Shown: in pieces, positions 9,099-18,590 of the stretch
How positions within the stretch are numbered: position 1 is the stretch's first letter
Layout: every line of letters begins with the position of its first letter
Source of the DNA: Oscillospiraceae bacterium
Lineage (GTDB): Bacteria > Bacillota > Clostridia > Oscillospirales > Acutalibacteraceae
Assembly: GCA_015066245.1 (NCBI GenBank)
Contig: SVOS01000003.1
Coordinates: 149,019 to 213,018, forward strand
Length of the DNA stretch: 64,000 bases
Direction: 5' to 3'
The notes under the pieces: model-generated
Told to the model about the DNA's origin: nothing
Databases searched by the model: none
The model's input: the letters and a program-made list of their open reading frames with translations, nothing else
Made by a program: the position numbers and the translations under genes

Positions 9099-10301
9099 AT
9101 GAAAGTTTTTTCAGTAAACACCGTTTACGGTGAAGGAAGCACTGGTAATATATCACAGGGCATCCATGACCTTTGCAAAGAAGAAAACATTGAGTATATT
9201 TCTGCCTGCAGAAACCTCCCTGCGTCAAAAGATGGCATCAGTGATTGTATCGCAATAAGTACACCTTTTGACAGCAAACTTCATGGTGTGCTTTCTCGCT
9301 TCACAATGTTGAAGGGATGTTTTTCGTATTCCAAAACCCGTAAACTGATTAAATATATTAAAAGCTACTCTCCCGATATAATTCATCTTCATAATCTTCA
9401 CGGCAGTTACGTTAATATACCACTGCTTACAAAGTATATCAAAAAGCACAATATTTCTGTTGTATTTACGTTGCACGACTGTTGGGCAATGACCGCGATA
9501 TGCTCTCATTTTTCTATTGCAGGATGTAACAGATGGCAGGATGGTTGTCATAACTGTCCGCAAAGAAAAAAGTATTCATCTTGTCCTTTTGATTTCACTA
9601 AAAAGGTATATAAACTTAAGAAAAAGTGGTTCACAGGTTTTAATAAAGCGGTTGTGGTAACGCCTTCCGAATGGCTGTCTGGTGTCGCAAAAAAATCTTT
9701 TTTAAAAGACTACGAAATCAAGACCATTTATAACGGCATTAACCTTGATGTGTTCAAGCCGACAATATCTGACTTTAAAAAGAAGCATAACATCCAGGAC
9801 AAAAAGATGGTTTTAGGTGTGGCTTATGGCTGGGGATACAGCAAAGGTATTGATGCAATGATTGAAATTTCTCATCGTTTGCCTAAGGATAAGTACGCTA
9901 TGGTGCTTGTTGGTGTAGATGAGAATACTAAATCGACCCTTCCCGAAAATATCATAGCAATTTCAAAAACTGCAAATCAAAAAGAACTTGCCGAGATTTA
10001 TACTTCCGCTGATGTATTTGTTAATACAACCCGAGAAGAGGTTTTGGGTCTTGTTAATATAGAAGCACTTGCTTGCGGAGCACCGGTTGTGACCTTTAAT
10101 TCAGGCGGAAGTCCCGAGTGTATCGATAGTACCTGCGGTTCAATAGTAGAAAAAGATGACATAGATGCCTTGGAAAAAGAGATTATCAGGATTTGTGAAA
10201 CAAATCCTTTTGCCAAAATCAGCTGTATTAAGAGAGCAGAGCTTTTTGATAAAAATAAGAGGCTCAGAGAGTATCTGGAGCTTTACAAATCTATCCTTTG
10301 A
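9099..10301 (+). CDS. Glycosyltransferase family 4 protein (WcaC-like paralogue)
   Basis: 400 residues, paralogous to the gene at 5567: a shared N-terminal SVNTVYGEGSTGNIS motif, HLHNLHGSYVNIPLL, LHDCWAMTAICSHF and the cysteine cluster GCNRWQDGCHNCPQ. The C-terminal half has YGWGYSKGID and NIEALACGAPVVTFNSGGSPE, a good GT4 EX7E region. The gap to the polymerase gene is 2 bases. It probably transfers a second, related sugar in the same repeat unit. The pair likely arose by duplication inside the cluster. Confidence 0.85.
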   Translation: MKVFSVNTVYGEGSTGNISQGIHDLCKEENIEYISACRNLPASKDGISDCIAISTPFDSKLHGVLSRFTMLKGCFSYSKTRKLIKYIKSYSPDIIHLHNLHGSYVNIPLLTKYIKKHNISVVFTLHDCWAMTAICSHFSIAGCNRWQDGCHNCPQRKKYSSCPFDFTKKVYKLKKKWFTGFNKAVVVTPSEWLSGVAKKSFLKDYEIKTIYNGINLDVFKPTISDFKKKHNIQDKKMVLGVAYGWGYSKGIDAMIEISHRLPKDKYAMVLVGVDENTKSTLPENIIAISKTANQKELAEIYTSADVFVNTTREEVLGLVNIEALACGAPVVTFNSGGSPECIDSTCGSIVEKDDIDALEKEIIRICETNPFAKISCIKRAELFDKNKRLREYLELYKSIL

Positions 10302-10324
10302 CCTTTTCTGAAAGGAAAATTGGT

Positions 10325-11467
10325 ATGAAAATTACTTTTTTGTCAAACTACTTCAGCCACCATCAAAAGCCATTAAGTGATAAATGGTATACCCTGACAC
10401 AAGGTAAGTATACTTTTGTAGAATCAGAGGAAATCACCGACGAGCGAAAGAAACTTGGTTGGGGTATAAGAGAGAAGTTACCATACATCGTCTCTCTCAA
10501 TAACGAAGCCATAGATAAGGAAATACTTATGAGTGACGCTGTCATTATCGGAAGTGCCCCTTTTTCTAAGATTATCCCAAATCTTCACAGCAAAAAGTTA
10601 GTTTTCAAATATTCCGAGAGGATTTTCAAAAACGGATGTAACTACCTGAAACTTCCTTTCAGACTGTATACATACTACAAAAATTACGGACGCTATAAAT
10701 CTCTCTATCTTTTGTGTGCAAGTGCATATACTTATGCTGATTTTGCTATGTACGGCACCTTCAGAGGCAAGGCGTATAAATGGGGATATTTCCCTCAGAC
10801 TCTCAAGTATGACACAAATGAGCTTTTCGCCAACAAGAATCCCCGAAAGCTTCTCTGGTGCGGGCGGTTCCTGGATTGGAAGCATCCCGACGACGCACTT
10901 TACGTTGCAAAGAGGCTTAAAGAAGACGGTTATGATTTTGAGCTTGACTTTATAGGTACAGGCGAACTTAGACCACAGCTTGAAACTTTTATAACTGAGA
11001 ATGATTTAGGTGATAATGTAAAGATTCTCGGTTCTATGAGCCCTGATGAAGTCCGCAAATATATGGAGACAGCAGGAATATATCTGTTTACCAGCGATTT
11101 CAGAGAAGGTTGGGGAGCAGTGCTTAACGAGTCTATGAACAGCGGTTGTACGGTGGTGGCTAATCATGCTATCGGTTCGGTACCGTTTCTTCTGAAAAAC
11201 AACGAAAATGGATTGATCTACAAAAACGGCGACAATGAATCTCTCTACCGCAAGGTAAAGTTTCTTCTTGACAATCCTCAGGAGCAACAGAATCTGGGCA
11301 AAAACGCATATAAGACTATTGCTGAATTGTGGAATGCAGATGTTGCTGCGACGAGATTTATAGACCTTTGCAACGATATAAAATCGAAGGGTTATTGTGA
11401 CAGATTTACTGAGGGGCCTTGCAGCAAAGCTCCCAAAATCAAAAATAATTGGTTCAAAGAGGATTAA
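10325..11467 (+). CDS. Glycosyltransferase family 4 protein
   Basis: 380 residues from the chosen ATG, which has GAAAGG upstream at good spacing; the frame is open back to 10298 but that part lacks a better start. The C-terminal GT-B half is clear: LWCGRFLDWKHPDDALYVAKRL, LDFIGTGELRPQLE, and TSDFREGWGAVLNESMNSGCTVVANHAIGSVPFLL, where EGWG...E matches the GT4 donor site. The N-terminal half is short and not family-specific. The very C-terminus carries a basic/polar tail. The following acetyltransferase ATG comes 1 base after the stop codon. Confidence 0.82.
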   Translation: MKITFLSNYFSHHQKPLSDKWYTLTQGKYTFVESEEITDERKKLGWGIREKLPYIVSLNNEAIDKEILMSDAVIIGSAPFSKIIPNLHSKKLVFKYSERIFKNGCNYLKLPFRLYTYYKNYGRYKSLYLLCASAYTYADFAMYGTFRGKAYKWGYFPQTLKYDTNELFANKNPRKLLWCGRFLDWKHPDDALYVAKRLKEDGYDFELDFIGTGELRPQLETFITENDLGDNVKILGSMSPDEVRKYMETAGIYLFTSDFREGWGAVLNESMNSGCTVVANHAIGSVPFLLKNNENGLIYKNGDNESLYRKVKFLLDNPQEQQNLGKNAYKTIAELWNADVAATRFIDLCNDIKSKGYCDRFTEGPCSKAPKIKNNWFKED

Positions 11468-11468
11468 A

Positions 11469-11978
11469 ATGACACTTAAAGGACTAAAAATAAGATGGGT
11501 AAAATACTGTGTCAACAAACGCTTTTGCGGCACAGTGCCAAAACACTTTGAGAAAAAACGAAAACTTCTGAATTCAATAGGCTATAACCTTGCTGAAGGT
11601 GTCAGGGTAGTAGGCCCTTTGTTTTGTACAGGTACGCTTACTGTAGGCAAAAACACCTGGATTGGCAGAGATTTTACTGTGCACGGCAACGGTAATGTAG
11701 AAATAGGAGAAAATTGCGATATAGCTCCTGATGTTATCATGCAAACAGGTGGACATAATATTGGTACATCAAACCGCAGAGCGGGTGATGGGTATAATAA
11801 AAATATCACAATCGGCAATGGTTGCTGGATTGGTGTCAGAGCTACTGTTTTAGGCGGAGTCAGTATCGGCGATGGTGCTGTCGTTGGTGCTTGTGCATTG
11901 GTCAATAAAGATGTAAATTCAAACACCCTTGTAGCAGGTGTGCCTGCCAAGGAGATAAGAAAGTTAGAAAATGATTAA
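11469..11978 (+). CDS. Hexapeptide-repeat (LbetaH) acyltransferase
   Basis: 169 residues from the ATG after AGAGGATTAAA; the frame is open upstream to 11397, but that part overlaps the previous gene. Left-handed beta-helix hexads are visible (VGKNTWIGRDFTV, VEIGENCDIAPDVIM, ITIGNGCWIGVRATVLGGVSIGDGAVVGA), and the protein ends with the ALVNKDV...VAGVPAKEIRK signature of the WbbJ/maltose-acetyltransferase class. The conserved HN (GGHNIG, about residue 97) fits the catalytic histidine. It likely O- or N-acetylates a sugar of the polysaccharide. It overlaps the flippase gene by 8 bases. Confidence 0.87.
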   Translation: MTLKGLKIRWVKYCVNKRFCGTVPKHFEKKRKLLNSIGYNLAEGVRVVGPLFCTGTLTVGKNTWIGRDFTVHGNGNVEIGENCDIAPDVIMQTGGHNIGTSNRRAGDGYNKNITIGNGCWIGVRATVLGGVSIGDGAVVGACALVNKDVNSNTLVAGVPAKEIRKLEND

Positions 11979-13251
11979 AAAACTATTTAAGAATGCCACT
12001 GTTAAAAATGCAGGCTGGCTTATATTCGGCAAAGTGGCGCAGATGATAATAAGCATGTTTGTGGGACTTTTAACTGCCCGTTACTTAGGCCCCTCAAACT
12101 TCGGACTTATTAACTATGCCACTGCATATACAGCTTTCTTTATGGCTATATGTACCTTGGGTATAAATTCTGTACTTGTAAAAGAGTTTATTGATAATCC
12201 CGAGGAAGAAGGCAGTATTATAGGTTCTTCGTTGGTACTAAGGGCTATATCAAGCTTTTTGTCGGCAGGCATAATAGTCTGCATTGTCAGCATTATAGAG
12301 GCTGACGAATTAACAACTATTATCGTAACTGCTCTTTGCAGCTTAAGCCTGCTCTTTAATATTTTTGAAACTTTTAATTATTGGTTTCAATCAAAATTAA
12401 AATCTAAGGTTACCACTATAGCTACATTGATTGCTTATGTGATAACTTCAGCATATAAAGTAGTGCTTTTGATTTTAGGCAAAAGTGTTGAATGGTTTGC
12501 TTTTGCAAGTGCTCTGGATTATATTTGCTTAGGAGTTATTCTCATTATTTGCTATAAAATCTACGGTGGAAACAAACTCAGGTTTTCTAAATCTGTCAGT
12601 ACGCGAATACTCAAAAAGAGCGTGCATTTCATTTTGCCTGGTATGATGGTGTCTATTTACGGCTATGCTGACAAGTTTATGCTCAAGCATATGCTCAGCG
12701 AAGCAGAGGTAGGCTTTTATGCTACTGCCACCACAATCTGTACAATGTGGTGCTTTGTGCTTACTGCTATTATCGACTCTGTTTATCCCTCTATCATGGA
12801 AGCATATAAGGTGGACAAAATACTCTACGAAAAGCGAAATCGCCAACTCTATGCAATAGTATTTTATGTATCTCTTGTGGTTTCCACGTTGTTTTGCATA
12901 TTTGGTGAACTTATCGTATGGATCTTATATGGCGAAGCATACTCAAATTCTGTAGGACCATTAAGGGTGATTACATGGTATACAGCATTTTCTTATCTTG
13001 GTGTTGCACGAAACGCTTGGATTGTATGCGAAGATAAGCAAAAATATCTAAAATATATCTACATATCATCAGCACTTCTGAATGTAGGACTTAACTTTGT
13101 TTTTATTCCGTTTTTTGGTGCCACAGGTGCCGCTGTTGCTTCCCTCATTACACAGGTTGTAACAACTTTAGTTGTACCATTCTTTATAAAGGATATCAGA
13201 CGCAATTCAGTTCTTATGTTAGAAGCTATTGTTTTCAAAGGAATTAAGTGA
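11971..13251 (+). CDS. Wzx-type oligosaccharide flippase
   Basis: 426 residues with about 12 predicted membrane helices. The N-terminal NAGWLIFGKVAQMIISMFVGLLTARYLGPSNFGLINYA signature (quoted in part: TARYLGPSNFGLINYA) is characteristic of the polysaccharide transport family of the MOP superfamily. Expected role: flipping undecaprenyl-PP-linked repeat units across the membrane for the Wzy-like polymerase at 7882. It overlaps the acyltransferase gene by 8 bases, indicating translational coupling. Confidence 0.88.
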   Translation: MIKKLFKNATVKNAGWLIFGKVAQMIISMFVGLLTARYLGPSNFGLINYATAYTAFFMAICTLGINSVLVKEFIDNPEEEGSIIGSSLVLRAISSFLSAGIIVCIVSIIEADELTTIIVTALCSLSLLFNIFETFNYWFQSKLKSKVTTIATLIAYVITSAYKVVLLILGKSVEWFAFASALDYICLGVILIICYKIYGGNKLRFSKSVSTRILKKSVHFILPGMMVSIYGYADKFMLKHMLSEAEVGFYATATTICTMWCFVLTAIIDSVYPSIMEAYKVDKILYEKRNRQLYAIVFYVSLVVSTLFCIFGELIVWILYGEAYSNSVGPLRVITWYTAFSYLGVARNAWIVCEDKQKYLKYIYISSALLNVGLNFVFIPFFGATGAAVASLITQVVTTLVVPFFIKDIRRNSVLMLEAIVFKGIK

Positions 13252-13267
13252 AAGGAGGAAGGCTTCA

Positions 13268-14497
13268 ATGAAACAGTATCTTAAAAAATTCATGTATATT
13301 ATTACTAAGAAGCGGATTGACGAAAGTAAGCTTGATGTGCTTGATATCAATGCAAACAGTTATGATTTAAGATACTTTAACCTTTCTTCTAATTCTATCA
13401 TTTCTCTTGATTATAATGGCGATACCTATTATTTCAGAGAGTGTCCTAAGATTTGCAAATTATCTGAGTATTTATCTGTAGTTATAGATAACTTTTTCTT
13501 TAGCCTTAATAAAAAGACTATCAGCAAAGAGCATTTTTCTCAGAAACTTCCTATAAGAATCACCTTTGATGATAATGAAATCGTGGAATTTAGAAATTAT
13601 CTTGCACAGAAATCAACCTGCAAAGATTATTTCAAATTATTAACTTCAGCTGATAAGATTTCAGAAGCCATCGGTTTTTCAGTATGGGAAAACACCGATT
13701 TTTCAGATGGTTTTTTCAGAAGTTTCGGGTTTTCTGATATTCCTGATTACCTTAAAGATATTGCGGTGTATTTTTTGTGGGTTTTAAGAGGCGCGATGTA
13801 TAACTTCAGAACCATGAAGTATATCAGAGGCAAGAAATACTCTTTTTTCAGTGCATCCAAAGCTATTGCTTCAAAAATCCTTGCAGATGAGCTTATGGTT
13901 GGCTCTTTAATAACTGAAACACTGTGGTGTAGAATAACTCTTGAGGACAACAGAATTTTGTTTGGTGTTATGACCAAAGCCGCAAAAGGCAGCAGAATGT
14001 CCGACACTGAACCTGAACTTAGCGGTAAACTTCAGAGAGAGCTTAATATACTCAATCTTTTGGATATTATATGTTTTCAGAAGGACCATGGCCCCAACAA
14101 CTACAATGTTACAGAGGAGGGGGAAGTGTGTGCTTTTGATAACGATAATCCCACGACCTTTATGCCGATTGCTACGATTTCGGCCTCACTTTCGGGATGC
14201 AGTCCTTATGTAAACAATAGCGGTAAGGTCCTGAGACCATACGTCGACAAGACTTTTCTTAAACTCATAAATAATATTGATACTAAAGCATTAACTTCAA
14301 AGTTGAAACCTTACCTTAATGTAATTCAAATTTCTGCTCTCAAGAAAAGAATACTCAAACTGTGCAAAGCAATTAATAACTCTGTATCTTGCGGTGAACT
14401 TAAGCTTCTTGATATTGATGAATGGACAACAAAAACTGCTGAGGAAGAGCTGAGTCTCAAAAACATAAATACATATCTGAAAATAGCAATTAAATAA
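13268..14497 (+). CDS. Putative kinase-like protein (PI3K/Fam20/HipA-type fold) in EPS operon
   Basis: 409 residues starting at the ATG 8 bases after AAAGGAGG; the frame is open back to 13229 but that part is not needed. No domain is recognised with certainty. The second half reads like an atypical kinase: helix SASKAIASKILADEL (about 195-209), a beta segment ending FGVMTKAAKGSR, then KDHGPNNYN (272-280), which mirrors a catalytic loop D-x(4-5)-N, and CAFDNDN (288-294), which mirrors the metal-binding Asp motif. There is no signal peptide or membrane helix. It is the last gene of the polysaccharide operon. Inference: it may phosphorylate a sugar or a biosynthetic partner. The first ~130 residues resemble nothing I can name. 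Confidence 0.5.
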   Translation: MKQYLKKFMYIITKKRIDESKLDVLDINANSYDLRYFNLSSNSIISLDYNGDTYYFRECPKICKLSEYLSVVIDNFFFSLNKKTISKEHFSQKLPIRITFDDNEIVEFRNYLAQKSTCKDYFKLLTSADKISEAIGFSVWENTDFSDGFFRSFGFSDIPDYLKDIAVYFLWVLRGAMYNFRTMKYIRGKKYSFFSASKAIASKILADELMVGSLITETLWCRITLEDNRILFGVMTKAAKGSRMSDTEPELSGKLQRELNILNLLDIICFQKDHGPNNYNVTEEGEVCAFDNDNPTTFMPIATISASLSGCSPYVNNSGKVLRPYVDKTFLKLINNIDTKALTSKLKPYLNVIQISALKKRILKLCKAINNSVSCGELKLLDIDEWTTKTAEEELSLKNINTYLKIAIK

Positions 14498-14501
14498 AAT
14501 A

Positions 14502-14549
14502 AGGGTAACAAGTAATTTTTAAATTTCTTGTTGCCCTCTTTATTTTTTA
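14502..14549 (+). terminator. Terminator of the EPS operon
   Basis: An 11-bp stem (AGGGTAACAAG / CTTGTTGCCCT, one T-G pair) with a T/A-rich loop is followed by CTTTATTTTTT. It lies directly after the last EPS gene and before uvrB. Confidence 0.8.
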
Positions 14550-14630
14550 GATATTGTGTGTTATAATAGTTTATAATGGTATATATTGTGGTTTAGTATG
14601 CTCTTTTTAGAGTAGGAAGGTATAAATTTA

Positions 14631-16589
14631 ATGGATAAGTTTAAATTGGTTTCGGAATATAAGCCCACAGGCGACCAACCTCAGGCAATTGAAAAATTAG
14701 TTGATGGCCTTAATAAAGGCTACAAAGAGCAAACCCTTCTGGGCGTAACGGGTTCGGGTAAGACCTTCACTATGGCAAATATTATTGCTCAGGTTAATCG
14801 TCCGACTTTGGTGCTGGCACATAACAAAACCCTTGCCGCTCAGCTTTGCACAGAGTTTAAAGAATTCTTCCCCGAAAACGCCGTTGAATACTTTGTATCA
14901 TATTATGACTATTACCAGCCCGAAGCCTATATCGCAAATACCGATACTTATATTGATAAAGATGCTTCGATTAATGACGAGATTGATAAATTAAGACACA
15001 GTGCAACCCTTGCACTTTCTGAGCGTAGAGATGTTATCATTGTCGCTTCTGTGTCTTGTATCTATACTTTAGGTGACCCGATTGATTACCGAAATATGGT
15101 TATTTCCCTTCGTCCAGGCATGGAATATGGACGAGATAATTTACTGAGAAAGCTTGTAGAGCTTCAGTATGACCGCAACGATATAAGTTTTACACGCAAT
15201 AAATTCAGAGTTAACGGTGATACGGTTGAAATTTTTCCTGCTTACTCTTCCGAGAGAATCATCAGAGTAGAGTTCTTTGGTGATGAGGTTGATAGAATTT
15301 GTGAGATAGACCCTATGACAGGAGAGCTTAAGGGAATTGTCAAGCACGTTGCTATTTATCCTGCATCTCACTATATCGTATCTGCAGACAAAATCAAAAA
15401 CGGCATTGCCGAGCTTGAGCGAGAGCTTGAGGAACGTATTAAATATTTTAATGACGAAGGTAAGCTTATCGAAGCACAGCGTATTGAGCAAAGAACAAGA
15501 TATGATATTGAGCTTTTACAGGAAATCGGCTTTTGCCGAGGAATCGAAAACTATTCAAGAGTCTTGGCAGGCAGACCTAAAGGCTCAACCCCCACTACTT
15601 TACTTGATTATTTTCCCGATGATTTTCTCCTTCTTGTTGATGAATCTCATGTAACATTACCCCAGGTAAGGGGTATGTACGCAGGCGACAGAGCAAGAAA
15701 GGAAAGCCTTGTTAACTACGGATTCAGATTACCGTCAGCCTTTGATAACAGACCCCTTAATTTTGATGAGTTTTACAGTCATATAAATCAGGCGATTTTC
15801 GTAAGTGCCACCCCCGGAGACTTAGAGCTTTCAAAGAGTGCACAGATAGCCCAGCAGATTATCCGTCCTACGGGACTTTTAGATCCCGAGGTTTCAGTTC
15901 GTCCTGTTGAAGGTCAGATGGATGACCTTATTTCAGAGATTAACTTTAGAACTGAAAAGGGAGAGAGGGTACTTGTTACAACTCTTACTAAGAAAATGGC
16001 TGAGGATTTAACAGAATATCTCAGTAAAATGGATATCAAGGTCAGATATATGCATCATGACATTGATACCGTGGAAAGAATGGAAATCGTGCGAGATTTA
16101 CGCTTAGGCGAGTATGATGTTCTGGTTGGTATCAATCTTCTTAGAGAAGGTCTTGATATCCCCGAGGTGTCTTTGGTTGCAATTCTTGATGCTGATAAAG
16201 AGGGCTTCCTCAGAAGCGAGCGTTCTCTTATCCAGACAATGGGCAGAGCCGCCAGAAATTCACAGGGTACAGTTATTATGTATGCGGATTCTGTAACCGA
16301 CTCAATGAAAAATGCTATGATAGAGACAGAACGCCGACGTGAAATTCAGATGGCTTATAACAAGGCACACGGAATCACGCCTAAAACTATCGTGAAGAAG
16401 GTTTCAGAGATTCTTGAAATTTCTGCAAAAACTGATGAAGATTTTGGCAAAAAACAACTTACAAAAGCACAAAAGCAAGAACTTATTATGGCACTTACCA
16501 AGGAAATGCAAGCTGCTGCAAAACTTCTTGAATTTGAGCATGCGGCATTCTTAAGAGATAAGATAAATAAATTAAAAGGCGGAATGTGA
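14631..16589 (+). CDS. uvrB: Excinuclease ABC subunit B
   Basis: 652 residues, full family length. Walker A is GVTGSGKT (38-45); the damage-probing beta-hairpin is [10 protein letters not shown] (about 92-101); helicase motifs include DESH, SATPG and the QTMGRAARN block; the C-terminal UVR domain ([13 protein letters not shown]) contacts UvrC. It loads with UvrA at damaged DNA and hands over to UvrC in nucleotide excision repair. Two TATAAT hexamers (14562 and 14572) lie upstream but neither has a good -35, and I see no LexA/SOS box. The ATG follows GTAGGAAGG. The ParE-like gene starts 1 base after the stop. Confidence 0.97.
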   Translation: MDKFKLVSEYKPTGDQPQAIEKLVDGLNKGYKEQTLLGVTGSGKTFTMANIIAQVNRPTLVLAHNKTLAAQLCTEFKEFFPENAVEYFVSYYDYYQPEAYIANTDTYIDKDASINDEIDKLRHSATLALSERRDVIIVASVSCIYTLGDPIDYRNMVISLRPGMEYGRDNLLRKLVELQYDRNDISFTRNKFRVNGDTVEIFPAYSSERIIRVEFFGDEVDRICEIDPMTGELKGIVKHVAIYPASHYIVSADKIKNGIAELERELEERIKYFNDEGKLIEAQRIEQRTRYDIELLQEIGFCRGIENYSRVLAGRPKGSTPTTLLDYFPDDFLLLVDESHVTLPQVRGMYAGDRARKESLVNYGFRLPSAFDNRPLNFDEFYSHINQAIFVSATPGDLELSKSAQIAQQIIRPTGLLDPEVSVRPVEGQMDDLISEINFRTEKGERVLVTTLTKKMAEDLTEYLSKMDIKVRYMHHDIDTVERMEIVRDLRLGEYDVLVGINLLREGLDIPEVSLVAILDADKEGFLRSERSLIQTMGRAARNSQGTVIMYADSVTDSMKNAMIETERRREIQMAYNKAHGITPKTIVKKVSEILEISAKTDEDFGKKQLTKAQKQELIMALTKEMQAAAKLLEFEHAAFLRDKINKLKGGM

Positions 16590-16590
16590 A

Positions 16591-18579
16591 ATGGCTAAGG
16601 ATGTTAAAAACGAATACGGCAACGAAAGTATTACTTCCTTGAAGGATGAGGACAGGGTCCGCAAAAGACCGGCAGTTATTTTTGGTTCGGATGGCATCGA
16701 AGGCTGTCAGCACTCTGCATTCGAGATTATCAGCAACTCTATCGATGAAGCTCGTGAGGGCTACGGCAAAGAGATAACAGTTACACTTTTTCAGGACCAT
16801 TCAATTCAGGTAGAAGACCACGGACGAGGTCTGCCTGTTGACTATAATCCCAACGAAAAGAAATATAACTGGCAGCTTCTTTTCTGCGAGATGTACGCAG
16901 GCAGTAAGTATAATAACAATGAAGGCGGCAGCTACGAATACTCCTTAGGCTTAAACGGTCTTGGCCTTTGCTCTACTCAGTATGCTTCAGAGTATATGAC
17001 TGCTGAGGTTAAACGTGATGGATTTATCTATACTCTTAACTTCAAAAAAGGCAGACCCTCGGGCAAAATGAAGAAAGAGGAATACGCTAAGAAAGACACG
17101 GGTACAATTATCCGCTGGAAACCCGACCTTGAGGTTTTCACCGATATCGACATTGCTCCCGAGTATTTTCTTGACATCTTAAAGCGACAGGCTATTGTCA
17201 ATGCAGGAATCAGATTTGTTTTTAAACATCAGACAGGTACAAACAAGTTTGATACAACAGAGTTTAAATACGAAAATGGTATATTAGACCATGTAAAGGA
17301 AATGGTGGGGGAGGAAACTCTCACATTGCCTCAGTATTGGCAGACTGAAAAAATGGCAAGGGACCGTGCGGATAAAGACGAGTATAAGTGTAAAATGAAC
17401 TTTGCCTTTGCTTTTTCCAATAAACACGCTACGGCTGAGTATTATCACAACTCAAGCTGGCTTGAGCATGGTGGTGCACCTGAAAAAGCAGTGAGAAATG
17501 CTTTTGTATATCAGATTGATAACTGGCTTAAATCCAATTCAAAATATAATAAAAACGAGTCCAAAGTCCTTTTTGCAGATGTAGAGGATTGCCTTGTTAT
17601 CGTTATTTCTTCATTCTCCAGCGTTACATCCTACGAAAACCAGACCAAAAAGTCCATTACCAATAAAGGTATTCAGGATGCAATGACAGAATTTTTACGT
17701 CATCAGCTTGAGGTTTATTTTATCGAAAATCCTCTTGATGCGGAAAAAATCTGCAATCAGGTTTTAGTTAATAAACGAAGCAGAGAAAATGCTGAAAAAA
17801 CACGTCAGAATCTTAAGAAAAAGCTTACTGTCACAATGGACATGACAAACCGTGTGGCAAAATTTGTAGACTGCCGTTCTAAAGATACTTCTGAGCGAGA
17901 GCTTTTTATCGTAGAGGGTGATTCGGCTTTAGGCTCCTGCAAGCAGGCACGTGACCCTAACTTCCAGGCTGTTATGCCTATCCGTGGTAAGATTCTCAAC
18001 TGCTTAAAAGCGGATTATACAAGAATCTTCAAAAGTGATATCATTACCGACTTACTTAAAGTTTTAGGCTGCGGAGTTGAGGTTTCTTCAAAGAGCAACA
18101 AGGACTTAGCCGCTTTTGATATTAATAATCTTAAGTGGAACAAGGTTATTATCTGTACCGATGCCGATGTGGATGGATTCCAGATTCGAACCCTTCTTCT
18201 CACTATGTTCTACCGCCTAACTCCTACACTTATTAATGAGGGCAAGGTGTTTATCGCTGAATCTCCGCTTTATGAGATAACTACAAAGGATAATACTTAT
18301 TTTGCTTATACAGAAGCAGAAAAAGAGAAGTACATCGCTGAAATCGGCAACTCAAAGTTTACTGTTCAGCGAAGCAAAGGTCTTGGTGAAAACCAGGCTG
18401 ATATGATGAATCTTACAACTATGAATCCTACAACTCGCCGACTTATCAAAGTAATGCCCGATGAGGCAGAGGAAACATCCCGAATCTTTGATGTTCTTTT
18501 AGGCGACGATTTGCAGGGCAGAAAAGATTACATTGTAAATTACGGTGCAAACTACATCGACAATCTTGATTTAAGCTGA
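16591..18579 (+). CDS. parE: Type IIA DNA topoisomerase subunit B (ParE-like)
   Basis: 662 residues with a GHKL ATPase domain (FEIISNSIDEAREG with the catalytic-type Glu/Asn, VEDHGRGLPVD, SLGLNGLGLC), a transducer domain and a Toprim domain (EGDSALGSCKQARD, IRGKILNCLKA, CTDADVDGFQIRTLLL). The usual EGDSAGG is EGDSALG here. Paired with the ParC-like gene 11 bases downstream, it forms an ATP-driven double-strand-passage enzyme for decatenation. I call it ParE rather than GyrB because of the divergence and its position away from dnaA/recF genes. The exact subtype is inference. Confidence 0.85.
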   Translation: MAKDVKNEYGNESITSLKDEDRVRKRPAVIFGSDGIEGCQHSAFEIISNSIDEAREGYGKEITVTLFQDHSIQVEDHGRGLPVDYNPNEKKYNWQLLFCEMYAGSKYNNNEGGSYEYSLGLNGLGLCSTQYASEYMTAEVKRDGFIYTLNFKKGRPSGKMKKEEYAKKDTGTIIRWKPDLEVFTDIDIAPEYFLDILKRQAIVNAGIRFVFKHQTGTNKFDTTEFKYENGILDHVKEMVGEETLTLPQYWQTEKMARDRADKDEYKCKMNFAFAFSNKHATAEYYHNSSWLEHGGAPEKAVRNAFVYQIDNWLKSNSKYNKNESKVLFADVEDCLVIVISSFSSVTSYENQTKKSITNKGIQDAMTEFLRHQLEVYFIENPLDAEKICNQVLVNKRSRENAEKTRQNLKKKLTVTMDMTNRVAKFVDCRSKDTSERELFIVEGDSALGSCKQARDPNFQAVMPIRGKILNCLKADYTRIFKSDIITDLLKVLGCGVEVSSKSNKDLAAFDINNLKWNKVIICTDADVDGFQIRTLLLTMFYRLTPTLINEGKVFIAESPLYEITTKDNTYFAYTEAEKEKYIAEIGNSKFTVQRSKGLGENQADMMNLTTMNPTTRRLIKVMPDEAEETSRIFDVLLGDDLQGRKDYIVNYGANYIDNLDLS

Positions 18580-18590
18580 GGTGACATAAT

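Noticed and set aside
14550..14630. LexA/SOS box before uvrB
   Set aside because: I found no GAAC-N4-GTTC-type palindrome; only A/T-rich sequence with two unpaired TATAAT hexamers.
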